DNA from: Hanleya hanleyi
Taxonomy: Eukaryota; Mollusca; Polyplacophora; Lepidopleurida; Hanleyidae
NCBI GenBank assembly: GCA_036873755.1
Contig: JAVTVY010025334.1
Span: 36,427-100,426, forward strand
Length of the DNA stretch: 64,000 nt
Direction of reading: 5' to 3'
A model generated the notes under the pieces. It was not told the origin of the DNA, searched no databases, and was given only the letters and a program-made list of their open reading frames with translations. Below, piece by piece: positions 21,451 to 31,640 of this stretch. Each line of letters starts with the position of its first letter. Position 1 is the first letter of the stretch. The translations under genes were made by a program, and so were the position numbers.

Positions 21451-22470
21451 AGATGACACCTCACACGACGCATTCGGACCAAGGATGGTCCATCTCTACA
21501 CCAAATACCTTCCTTCACTGCCCCAAAATACCCGCTTTCGCTACTACTCGTACTAATGACGTCACCAATGACGTCACAGATGCTGCGGACATGCCTCAAA
21601 TCGGGGTGTACACCCCGAGAGCTACAACATGACACCTCCCACGACGCATTCGGACCAAGTATGGTCCATCTCTACCCAAATACCTTCCTTCACTGCCCCA
21701 AAATGCCCACTTTCGCTACTACTCGTACTGATGACGTCATCGATGACGTCACAGGTGACGCGGACATCCCTCAAATCGGGATGTACACCCCGAGAGCTAC
21801 AACATGATACTTCCCTAGACACATTCGGACCAAAGATGGTCCCTCTCTACCCCAAATACCTTCCTGTACTGCCCTAAAATGCCCACTTTCGCTACTACTC
21901 GTACTGATGACGTCACCGATGACGTCACCGGTGACGTCACCGATGACGTCACAGGTGACGTGGGCAGCCCTCAAATCGGGGTCTACACCCCGAGAGCTAC
22001 AAGATGACACCTTCCAGGACGCATTCGGACCAAGGATGGTCCCTCTCGACCCCAAATACCTTCCTGTACTGCCCCAAAATGGCCACTTTACTTACTACAA
22101 CCAACTGCGCATGCGCAGATTGACGCGACTTGCACTTAAAAACACACCATTCTGACTCTAACCCACACAAGCTTCACTTTGACACCTTCCACGACCCATT
22201 CGGACCCATACCGGTCCATCTCTACCCCAAACACACACCCACATACCACCCAAAATGCCCGCTTTCTATACTACGGCCAGACTGCGCATGCGCAGACTAA
22301 TGAAAACGGACGAACCATTAGTCCAGTCGGATGCTCCTCCACGAGAGCTTCAAAATAAGACCTCATACGACATCATCTATAGGATCATTAGGGGCTCACC
22401 TAGACCCCAAAACGTCCACCCCGTATGGGCCTATACCCCCATAGCCATGCAGTATAGGCCTATGGGCCTA
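21451..22470 (+). repeat. 176-bp CRE/NRF1-motif repeat, arm 3
   Basis: Direct copy of 3955-4930. One unit has an expanded TGACGTCAC run (21905-21960, five sites). CTGCGCATGCGCAG near 22105 and 22282. Confidence 0.86.
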
Positions 22471-22715
22471 CCCAGGCCTCGGTGAACTTTTCCAAAAATT
22501 TCACCGTTTCGTTCCGGGACCCTTCCCATCGTGTTCTAAATGACGAGACGTGAAAAACAAATCCAAACAGCCCATATCACAATGAACGTGTGTGAATTTC
22601 CAAGGTTGAACCTATACTCCCATAAAACCAGTATGGGACTATATGGGCTATATGGTACTTTTCCAAAAAATTCACCATTGCGCTCCGAGACCCTTCCCAT
22701 CGTGTTCTAAATGAC
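22471..22715 (+). repeat. 170-bp repeat, arm 3, mostly deleted
   Basis: Only about one and a half units remain. The sequence jumps from GTTCTAAATGAC directly to CAGGCATTTTCCC, removing roughly 750 bp present in arm 1. Confidence 0.8.
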
Positions 22716-23790
22716 CAGGCATTTTCCCTTATATTGTATAATACAGACCCCTATTGTAGGGGTAAAGTCCGTGTTCCGCCTTTTTATATTTTCGGAAAAC
22801 AATCCTAATTTTACATGCACCCATCCCATTGACTGGATAGGCAGGCCCCAATAAGCCCGGGAACCGATATTAGCCCTTTTGGCTAGAGTTGATAGGTGTT
22901 TTCCCCTATTTTAGGGGTAAAGTCCGTATTCCGCTTTTTATAGTTTCGGGAAAAAATCCTAATTTTACATGTACCCACCCTATTGACTTGATAGGCAGGT
23001 CCCAATAAGCCTGGGGACCGATATTAGCCCTTTTGGCTAGAGTTGATAGGAGTTTTCCCCTATTTTAGGGGTGAAGTCCGTGTTCCGCTTTTTATATTTT
23101 CGGGGGAAAATCCTAATTTTACATATACCCACCCCATTGACTTGATAGGCAGGCCCCAATAAGCCCGGGAACCGATATTAGCCCTTTTGGCTAGAGTTGA
23201 TAGGTGTTTTCCCCTATTTTAGGGGTAAAGTCCGTATTCCGCTTTTTATAGTTTCTGGAAAAAATCCTAATTTTACAGACACCCACCCCATTGACTTGAT
23301 AGGCAGGTCCCAATAAGCCCGGGGACCGATATTAGCCCTTTTGGCTAGAGTTGATAGGAGTTTTCCCCTATTTTAGGGGTGAAGTCCGTGTTCCGCTTTT
23401 TATATTTTCGGGGAAAAATCCTAATTTTACATGTACCCACCCCATTGACTTGATAGGCAGGCTCCGATAAGCCCGGGGACCGATATTAGCCCTTTTGGCT
23501 AGGGTTGATAGGGATTTTCCCCTATTTTAGGGGTAAAGTCCGTGTTCCGCCTTTTTATATTTTCGGGGGAAAATCCTAATTTTACATGCACCCACCCCAT
23601 TGACTTGATAGGTAGGTGCCAATAAGCCCGGGGCCCGATATTAGCCCTTTTGGCTAGGGTTGATAGGTGTTTTCCCCTATTTTAGGGGTAAAGTCCGTAT
23701 TCCGCTTTTTATAGTTTCGGGGGAAAATCCTAATTTTACATGCACCCACCCCATCAACTTGATAGACAGGTCCCAATAAGCCCGGGGCCC
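22716..23790 (+). repeat. 154-bp tandem repeat, arm 3
   Basis: About seven units matching 5929-6945. Confidence 0.88.
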
Positions 23791-23935
23791 GATCAACCAC
23801 CTCGCTGGGGGTGTTATTGGAGCCCAACCTCCCCACAGCGCATGCTCCATTTCGCAGGCTCCAATAACATTAGATCCCCAGCGAGGTGGTTGATTGGAGC
23901 CTGCGAAATGGAGCATGCGCTGTGGGGAGGTTGAT
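23791..23935. repeat. Interleaved inverted repeat at arm/flank junction
   Basis: Four blocks in the order A-B-A'-B': A (ATCAACCACCTCGCTGGGG, about 23792-23810) pairs with A' (about 23877-23894); B (AACCTCCCCACAGCGCATGC onward, about 23826-23864) pairs with B' (about 23895-23935). The pairs interleave instead of nesting, so it is not a simple hairpin. It replaces the 6946-7194 arm end. Confidence 0.7.
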
Positions 23936-24812
23936 ACTTTAACCTGGAAACAGCGCCCCCTGGTGGATGCAAGAGTTATCTCCCCCGGCAAAATGCGGGT
24001 TTTTAAATCATTGCTACCTACTACTCACGTCACTCCGTTGTCGATTTCAATTCGGTTCGGAGATCTGGATTGATTTATTCCGAAGTGTAGACGGTATCTT
24101 CCAGATATTCTGTCCCAGGATTTGATACTCAAAGAATGATTCCATAACCTGCGATGCATGAAATACTTTCTATTCCCTCAAGAACAAAATATATACCGGT
24201 AGGCCTAATTCTCGTACATTTAGACATACTTTGCGCTATATCATGCCAATTACTATTATTCGTAATTTTTTATTCCATGAAATCGCTGGTGGAGATCGTT
24301 GTTCAGTCGGTACTTCAGTAGTTATGGGGAAGGAAGAGTGAAGGTTGTATTGAGTGTGAAGAAGATACCGGTACCGGTATATTTAAATAAGAATGTGAGG
24401 ATTACGCAGTGTCCATGTGACACTGATAAGAAGGATCATATGTAGGGCGGGTTGGGGGAAACGAGTTGCACGTTGTGTTGTCACGACTAGTGCCCATCGC
24501 GGTGCGTTGGAGTGCTTATCCATTGATCCATCCATCCGACGTGTTTGAACGGTAGACATCAATCCGAATCACAACCGTGAGAAAGATCTGTCGCGCTGTC
24601 ATGTATTAAATACAGAGTTGTCTCCCTTCAACAACCTGTCTCCTTTGCACGCGGTGTCTGTGGTAAAATAACACTACGTCAAAACAGTGGCGAGAAGCTG
24701 AATGGCCGTGAAGATTCCGCCTTCAAATTTTGACATTTCTATGGCAACGAGGCTGTAAATCTGCATATTTGATTGTAGTTCTAATTCACCTGTAACCACC
24801 TGATGGAAAGAC
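23936..24812 (+). repeat. Duplicated kinesin-upstream segment, copy 2
   Basis: Near-identical to 7195-8072. It abuts sequence leading into the kinesin gene without a gap, so this is probably the ancestral position. CTCF-like AGCGCCCCCTGGTGG lies at 23952-23966. Confidence 0.82.
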
Positions 24813-25099
24813 AAACGAAGAATAATCCAGATTAGGCGGATGAACCGGAAGAAATGAAGGAAGCATGAGTCATGTTTGAACCCCCGAGTGAATGAATATT
24901 CAAACATCAAAAATATGGCGCCGTCGATGTGAATACGGTGGCGGCTCTGCATCGCGGTTTTCTCGTAATTTATGGCGTTTATCTGAGATAACACCATGTG
25001 CAAACAACGGAATTAACATCTGTGGGTTTCTATACGGCATTTACTCCAGGAATTTGGGATATTTCTTTATACTAGTCGACGAAATCGAGGAGACAAATC
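24813..25099 (+). promoter_or_regulatory. Proximal promoter / 5' UTR region of kinesin gene
   Basis: About 290 bp between the repeat locus and the kinesin ATG. Visible motifs: ACCGGAAG (ETS-like, near 24844), ATGAGTCAT (AP-1-like, near 24865) and AAATATGGCGCCG (YY1-like, near 24911). No TATA box is seen. An ATG at 24892 opens an out-of-frame reading frame that ends at 25110, overlapping the kinesin start. The transcription start is unknown. Confidence 0.45.
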
Positions 25100-25151
25100 A
25101 TGTCGGATAAGGTGAAAGTTGCAGTACGGCTTAGACCCACAAGCAGGAGAG
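25100..25151 (+). CDS. Kinesin-3 (KIF13/Khc-73-like), coding exon 1
   Basis: The ATG at 25100 opens MSDKVKVAVRLRPTSRR and the exon ends after the first base of the next codon, followed by the donor G|GTGGGT. VKVAVRLRP is the conserved first beta-strand of the kinesin motor domain, and the MSDKVKVAVR start is typical of the KIF13A/KIF13B/Khc-73 branch of kinesin-3 (plus-end-directed vesicle transport motors with FHA and, in KIF13B/Khc-73, CAP-Gly domains). Joined in phase 1 to 25389-25464 it gives a continuous motor N-terminus. The start is chosen by motif position. No other exon upstream is needed. Confidence 0.85.
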
Positions 25152-25388
25152 GTGGGTATGCCTTATAGCAATATAAGACAGCATCCACGTGATTCTCACT
25201 ATCATCAAATTGGACCATTTCTCAGTGGGGTTTCCTTTAATCCTCTGTAGGCCTAAATAAATTCATCTCTTCTGTGTTATTCTCTATTTTATTTCTCTAC
25301 TAAATTGTAATGTAAATTATGATACCGTAATTCAAATTTGCTAATAATTCCCAATTTCAATACCGTATTTTAAAATTTTATTCCACAG
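25152..25388 (+). other. Kinesin intron 1
   Basis: Phase-1 intron of 237 bp with donor GTGGGT and acceptor TTCCACAG. Confidence 0.75.
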
Positions 25389-25464
25389 AAATTGATCTTG
25401 GGACAAAATGTGTTGTGGATATGGAAAGCAATCAAACAGTACTACACCACCCCAGTAAACTCAG
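25389..25464 (+). CDS. Kinesin-3 (KIF13/Khc-73-like), coding exon 2
   Basis: Continues the codon split after RR to give E-IDLG-TKCVVDMESNQTVLHHP-SKLR and ends in phase 2 at a strong donor, AG|GTAAGT. TKCVV-x-ME-x-NQTVL matches the KIF13 type of motor domain better than KIF1 (whose equivalent stretch is different in my recollection). The P-loop, switch and later domains must lie in downstream exons; none was recognised in this window, so only about 43 codons of the motor are present here. Confidence 0.85.
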
Positions 25465-28400
25465 GTAAGTGAATGCTCTATTACAGGAATAACGGAAAAA
25501 TATATCTTTTCAGCAGCTGAATTCATGCCAAGTTACATACATGTGTGAGTTGTATTGCCAACTGTGTTATTCATGTACATGTAAAATGTCAAAAATAGTA
25601 TGTTCATTGTGTTTGTTTTTGAAAGGTAAGCACAATATCTGCTATAGCTATTAGACAAAACAATAACACATGTATTTCTGGGTCACAGAATTTGTGTTAT
25701 AATTGGAATGATGCCAAATGTACACCATGTTAGACAATACTGAATTATGATATGCCTATTTACATCTATCGTTTGTGAGCTTTGTCTGCTACGTTTCCGT
25801 TTAATACAGGGATGGTTGGAGGAAGGGTCAAGGCTAGATGGGGGAGGAGGGGGAGGGGGTTTTGAATGTGGGGCAAAGAGAGAAGGGGGTAAATTACATC
25901 ATTGAAATGACATCATGTATACCCATAATTTTATCATTTGTCAGCATTTAAAAAATGGTCTTTCTCTTGAGTAGGGTACATAACTCAATTCAATGCCTTG
26001 TGTATCTTGTGAACAGAACATGTAGGTTCACACAATAGTGTAGGTTACATTGTTTACAAGCTAAAAGTTGATGCAAATATAGGTTAGTGGCCATAGGTCA
26101 TGTAGTAGTTTTAAGAATCCTGTATGATGCCAGGTTCTTATTAAGGAGCCTATTTCAATATCAGACCAAACTGAGAAGTAGGAGGCTCATTTGATCCAAA
26201 ATAACCAATTTATCAATGTTAACTATAAATGTTACATTGATCAAAGTAGGTGGCTCAAATGTGCAAGTAGACAGGCAATTTAGCCTACAACCTGCTGAGA
26301 GCCCGGAGGATGGCTTTGACCCATTAAGTTAATAAACTATAATTAACGAAAATGCAGACCATATTTGCATGCATTAATAATGTTAGTATTGAATGGTTGT
26401 ATACTGTGTGAGTGTTCATTCTGCTAGTTGATAATTATGCAACTGGCATTTTAGTTCTGTAATCATTTACACATTTATAAATATCCTTTTAGCATATTGT
26501 AGAGGTACAACCTGAATTATTGTTTATGAATTATGATGATTTACATTTGGGTTCTGACACATGCAAGAAACTCATCAGAGACTGAGAGCAGATTAATTAA
26601 GCAAATTCAATTCTGTTCAGAGTGATTTGCAGCTAATTACATTTAATATATAATACATAGTTGTGAAAACGAATTATAGGATATTCGGACCCCATCCATC
26701 AGAATCGGGTACATCCAAAAACTTAGAGCATGTAGAGTACCTTTGCATGGTACGTGTACATTCAGAAAAAAAAGTTCAGTGTCGCTTCCTCTTTGACACC
26801 TTCCTGCTTCACACATTGTTCAGGTTGAAATGCAAAGGTTGAAAGGTTTAAAAAAATTACATGTCTCGGGTGATGGATAAGAACAATTTCTACCTGTCTC
26901 TTTCCAACAGTTGCCTGGATGCTCTAATGATATGAAATAATTATCTGGCTTTTGTGTGTTAAACATAAATATGAAACGTAAAGAAAAATCTTCCAGTACA
27001 TGGAGGCCAGATTGGTTTAACTTGTGTATTTAATAATGCATTATTTAATTAATCTGTTGAGTTTCCTGCATTCATTTGGAAAGTTTTTCGAGCACAACTG
27101 AATTTCCTGTTTAGGAAATTTTTTTTGGCTACCTGTCACAGGTTTACTTATTTTTGTATCCGTCTCGTGCAAAAAGTACTCGTTGAAAACAGGTGGACAG
27201 GTGTTAATTTCGATCCCTGACTGCTACACATTACTGGAATGTATTGTGAACATCAGGTCTTTCCTGTATATTGGACATCTATCATGTTAGGAGATAAGAT
27301 GAACAGATAACAGATACATTGATTATCATTGGACAAAATAATTAGCTTGCCCTTCAGTTACTTGTCTATAGCAATTATCAGTTAACAGTAGCTGTCTCAA
27401 ATAACAATGTGTGTTGGCAATATGCTAATGAGAAAAACTGAGGTTGCCTACAGACAAGTGAAGTCTCAAGGACTGGAAGATTTGCCTGTGCCAATTTTAG
27501 CTCGTCGCGGGCAGGTAATATTCCGACTCCTGATTATGAAAGTAATCGTATCGAATTTAGACAAATCAGATATCCAATATAATACACCTGTAGGGGTAAA
27601 CAGGTAATATATGTGTCTAGAGAAAATCTTAAATACAGGTAGTTCTAACACAATACAACTGTGGTGATAAATTACAGGGATTGGCCATTAACTATAACAG
27701 GTTGACAGTATAATGTATTACCTTGTATAGAAACAGTACTTGTTGACATAAGAATTTAGTACCGTACTGAATATTGCCACAACTCTGTTTCTGAGAACTA
27801 CTTAAATACACACTGAGTCTACTTCACATGCATTTCTCCAAAATTTCATCATTATCATTCTCCACAAAACAACGGAAACAAACTACAATTTGTGGTGGTG
27901 TACCAGCCAGATGTTTGAGCAAATTCCACACTCAACCGGCTGATTTTCTGAGTTACCCACTAACAGTTCGATCTATTTCTTTAGGAGTCAACTTCACCTG
28001 AAATTTCATTCAACTTCTCCATTTATGGATTGATTATCAATATCAAAATTATGCAAACCACATCCAACAAAGCACAATAATAATGTGGTTATGCTCCGAT
28101 AAAGTCCAGTAATTTTACCTCGAGTTAGCACAGACTCGGCCAGTACCACAGACAAGAATGCATTTTGATACTATACTAAATATGGCGACAACTTATTTTT
28201 CTGAGAACTACTGAAATACACCCTGGAGCCCACTTCATGTACATGCATTTCTCCTGAATCTCATCATATCTCATTCTCCAAATTTGTTCACGCGGCACTT
28301 AAACTTACTGTTAAACAGTTAAATTTGAATCTTTGAATTCTAAAATGCAGTTTCAAAATGACCCGCTATATTACTCCCGATATTCATGAAATTAACATGG

Positions 28401-28778
28401 TGAGATAGGAATGGGACTCTAGTTTTCAAGAATGTGAAATTGAGATTCTAGCTAAAACTCAGATACATGTACATTGTCATTAACATGATGCCTGGTGTAA
28501 ATATCGCCATACATGTACCTGGTACTTGGAAATCTTTCATACATGTTTCATTAGAGAGCTTGGGCCTATCAGAACCACCCATGGCATTATTTCCCAGAAG
28601 CACGTCAGTCAATCGATAATAGTCACACCTCCTTGACATTAACAATTTACATCAGGGACTGAGAAATTAACATCAAGATACATCATGTAAATGCAGAGGA
28701 AATATCTTTGATATAATGTGGAGACTGCTCAGCTATCAACATCTAGATTTATTTCGATATCCAGATGAAAAACAACTA
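25465..28778 (+). other. Probable kinesin intron 2, first part; no gene
   Basis: AT-rich sequence without recognised exons. It holds a G-rich run GGGGGAGGAGGGGGAGGGGG near 25840-25860 and a degenerate direct repeat of about 125 bp (about 27755-27880 and 28165-28290, sharing TCTGAGAACTACT and CATGCATTTCTCC). Confidence 0.5.
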
Positions 28779-28788
28779 TGGGAATACA

Positions 28789-28940
28789 ACCCTCACAATT
28801 AGCCACGGCAATCAGCAATTGGTGAGGTAAATGCTGTGGCATTATCAGTTCACCTCAGCAATTTTTAACATGGCATTGAATGGGAGTCTTTTTGATGCAC
28901 CAGGATTTTTGCTGAGGAGAATTTTCCTAATTGTGAGGGC
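28789..28940. mobile_element. 152-bp non-autonomous DNA element with 10-bp target duplication
   Basis: Ends ACCCTCACAATTAG and CTAATTGTGAGGGC are inverted repeats. The element is flanked by perfect TGGGAATACA at 28779-28788 and 28941-28950. A 9-10 bp duplication fits Mutator-like elements, while 8 bp of it would fit hAT. It contains internal inverted GCTGAGG/CCTCAGC. No coding. Confidence 0.75.
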
Positions 28941-29218
28941 TGGGAATACATGTCGTATACTGGGGTAAACAGGCCCAGACAAATCACTCTAGAGATTTGA
29001 TTTGACTGGGTTTGCGCAGATGATTTATTTGAGAGACTCTCGTGTTGCAGTAGAATCATGGGACTACGCACACACATTTTGTTTATTTCCCTGAAGGTAT
29101 AGAAATGACAATTGTTGAATGAGTAAAATTACTCTGGATTTCCCTTTGGTGGTAGATATACATGTAGCTTGTTACCGCAAATCTACAGAAATGCGTATAC
29201 CCAGTTTTCATTGATTAT

Positions 29219-29554
29219 CTCTTTGCCCCATGGAGGCTTACTACCATTGCCCCATGGTGACGCCATTATTTGACGCCCCTTCCTTGTCCATGATGACGCC
29301 ATTTGACGCCTTATGTAATAAATTAATTAATTAACCTCATTAAATAATATTTTATTTCAGAAAATATTAAACATGCTAAATTATTGGTCACTGTAAAAGT
29401 AATAAAAAAAAGTAATAAACGTTTGACCCCAGTTCTCCAATAGATTTGTACCTGTCAATTTACAGGTGATCACCAAGAAGGTCTATGGGGCAGCCTAGAA
29501 AAGCCTGTATGGTTTAGAACAGGGCGTCAAATGGCGTCCACATGGGGCAAAGAG
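29219..29554. mobile_element. 336-bp MITE (CTCTTTGCCCCATG), copy 1
   Basis: Perfect 14-bp terminal inverted repeats CTCTTTGCCCCATG / CATGGGGCAAAGAG. Shares its whole interior (GATGACGCCATTTGACGCCT, ATATTAAACATGCTAAAT, GGTCTATGGGGCAGCCTAGA) with 36473-36797. No clear target duplication could be fixed. Confidence 0.75.
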
Positions 29555-31292
29555 ATTTATACATGCTTATTATTCACGATATTCCATGTGTTTGGAGGAT
29601 AAGTGTAGGTCTTTTGATCCAATACAGGTACATCATGTACATGTATCTGCATAATTATATTACGGAAGTTTCCAATCTCGCACGGTAAGAGTATTTTCTC
29701 TGGTTCCCTAGTGGGCGTTTGAGTCGGGGAGGACAAATTCTGATACAATATACTGCTCTTATAGCTATGTTGTGACGATACGCAACAATCGGATATGGTG
29801 GCAGCATCATGATGTTAACAAAGAACAGTACATACTTTGTGACGTTGCTGGCTTGACAACGGATTATGTCACCATGAACGTAGATGTCCAAATACAAAAT
29901 ACTACATTGTCAAAGATAGTCTGTCATTCCACTGAACCCAAGTTTAAAGTTTTCGGAACTGCCCTTTGCTCAATTTATTGTGCCGTTTCCATGAAACTAT
30001 CTCTTTTCTTGTTATTCAGTCACACATTTTGTCCCCCTGACCCTTGGGCCCTCTAGTGAACATGGGCAAATTACTCTTACAGTCACAGTTTGGAGACTTC
30101 TCTATTGCTGAGGTAAATGCTGTGGCATAATTAATTTACCTCAGCAGTTTTCAACATAGTGTTAAATGAGAGTTATTTTGATGCCACATGACTTTTGCGA
30201 GGCGAGTTTTCCTAATTGTGAGGGCTGTAGTGTATTGTCTCTGTGAAGTTCAGCCCAGCCAGTCAGTTGAACACCAGACCATTACGATTCTATCATGGTA
30301 GATGTGTGTACATGATGCACATGTAGGGCTAAAAAAAAACTTCCTGAGAATTACTTTATCATCATTTGAATTGTGTTTTGATGAATTTGAAATTAAAGTT
30401 ACGTTTTAACATTTGTGATACAGTCAGGTTCACCATTGTTACAGCATGTATACATACATTCTTTCTTATTTGTGGAATTTGCTAACTTGATCTGCTAACT
30501 TGGGAATTTGATCCAATATACATGGCCTGAATCTGTGGTGCGAGTTTGAAATGGTGATGTGATGGCTTATGATTTTAGAAAGTGTGTGTGGCAGGGGTGG
30601 GGGGGGAGATGCCGTCTCACTTACCATACTCCAGTATTCAAAACGTGGGGGTAGGGTTGGGGTTATTCCCCATGGAACCTAATATAATGCGAACTGCTAT
30701 TCTTGTGGAAAGTGCATTGCCATATCTTGAGGCACACAAAAAGGTTTTATGATTTGCAGAAGGACTTGATAGGGGATGTCTGCCTACAATAAACTGCATG
30801 TGTTGTCAAACACAGCATGCTTAACACATGTGAGGTTGATGAGCATGAAGATGAAGATAATATACATTACATTTACATGTACTTATGAATCCTGTCATTA
30901 TAAGGCTGCTATTCAGTGTTTTTCATGTGCATACTGGCTGTAAAAACTGGAGGTCAATAGAGTACAGCTGTAGACAGATTTAATTAGCAGAGGGAGAAGG
31001 GACATCATTTATTTGGCTACATATTTCCTGATGAATAAAATATTTATAGATTTACAGACTGCCTGTGAATGTATTCATCTCTCTTTGTCCATCAGTAAAT
31101 ATTGTATTCCGTACAGATTGCAGTTGTACTTCTGTGGGTGCAATGTACTACACCACAGCTGTTCTTGTGATGTAATGTGCATATAAATTAGGCTAATCTG
31201 TAAATCCCAACACAAGTCACACATTACTGATTGTTATAGATAATGTATTGTTCTCATCACATTACCACCAGACATGCAGCATTGTTCAGTCA
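29555..31292 (+). other. Intronic stretch, no gene
   Basis: Contains a 5'-truncated copy (about 30107-30225) of the 28789 element, ending CCTAATTGTGAGGGCTG, and a G-rich tract near 30590-30660. ORFs up to 94 aa show no recognisable similarity. Confidence 0.45.
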
Positions 31293-31640
31293 GACTAAGG
31301 GACCGTCCTCGAAATTACTAATCAACAAATATGACCATTTGTGAAATTTGACAGAAGCTGACTGTATTGTCCATTACCATGACAACATTCTCTGGTCATT
31401 ATGATGTTTATATATATTGTAAATCTTTTGTTATGATTATCTTGTATAATCCGACTAAGGGACCATCCTCACTAATTAAGAAATACAACCTTTTGGCTTT
31501 TGTGACACTTGACAGAAGCTGTACATGTCCATTACTGGTACAACAACAAACCAATCGTTGTGATGTGTATATATTGTATTTGTCACATTACGTCAGAGTA
31601 AGGGACCATCTCCAAATTACAGATGAATTTGCATTAATTC
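31293..31640 (+). repeat. About 150-bp degenerate tandem repeat
   Basis: GACTAAGGGACCGTCCTC and variants start three imperfect copies at about 31293, 31453 and 31596, with TTGACAGAAGCTG and GTCCATTAC shared between the first two. Confidence 0.65.

Noticed and set aside
1..24812. Calling the palindromic locus a Polinton/Maverick or a classical foldback transposon
   Set aside because: No integrase, polymerase, ATPase or capsid gene is present and no target-site duplication could be set. The sub-repeat structure fits foldback elements loosely, but the 880-bp segment and composite array do not.
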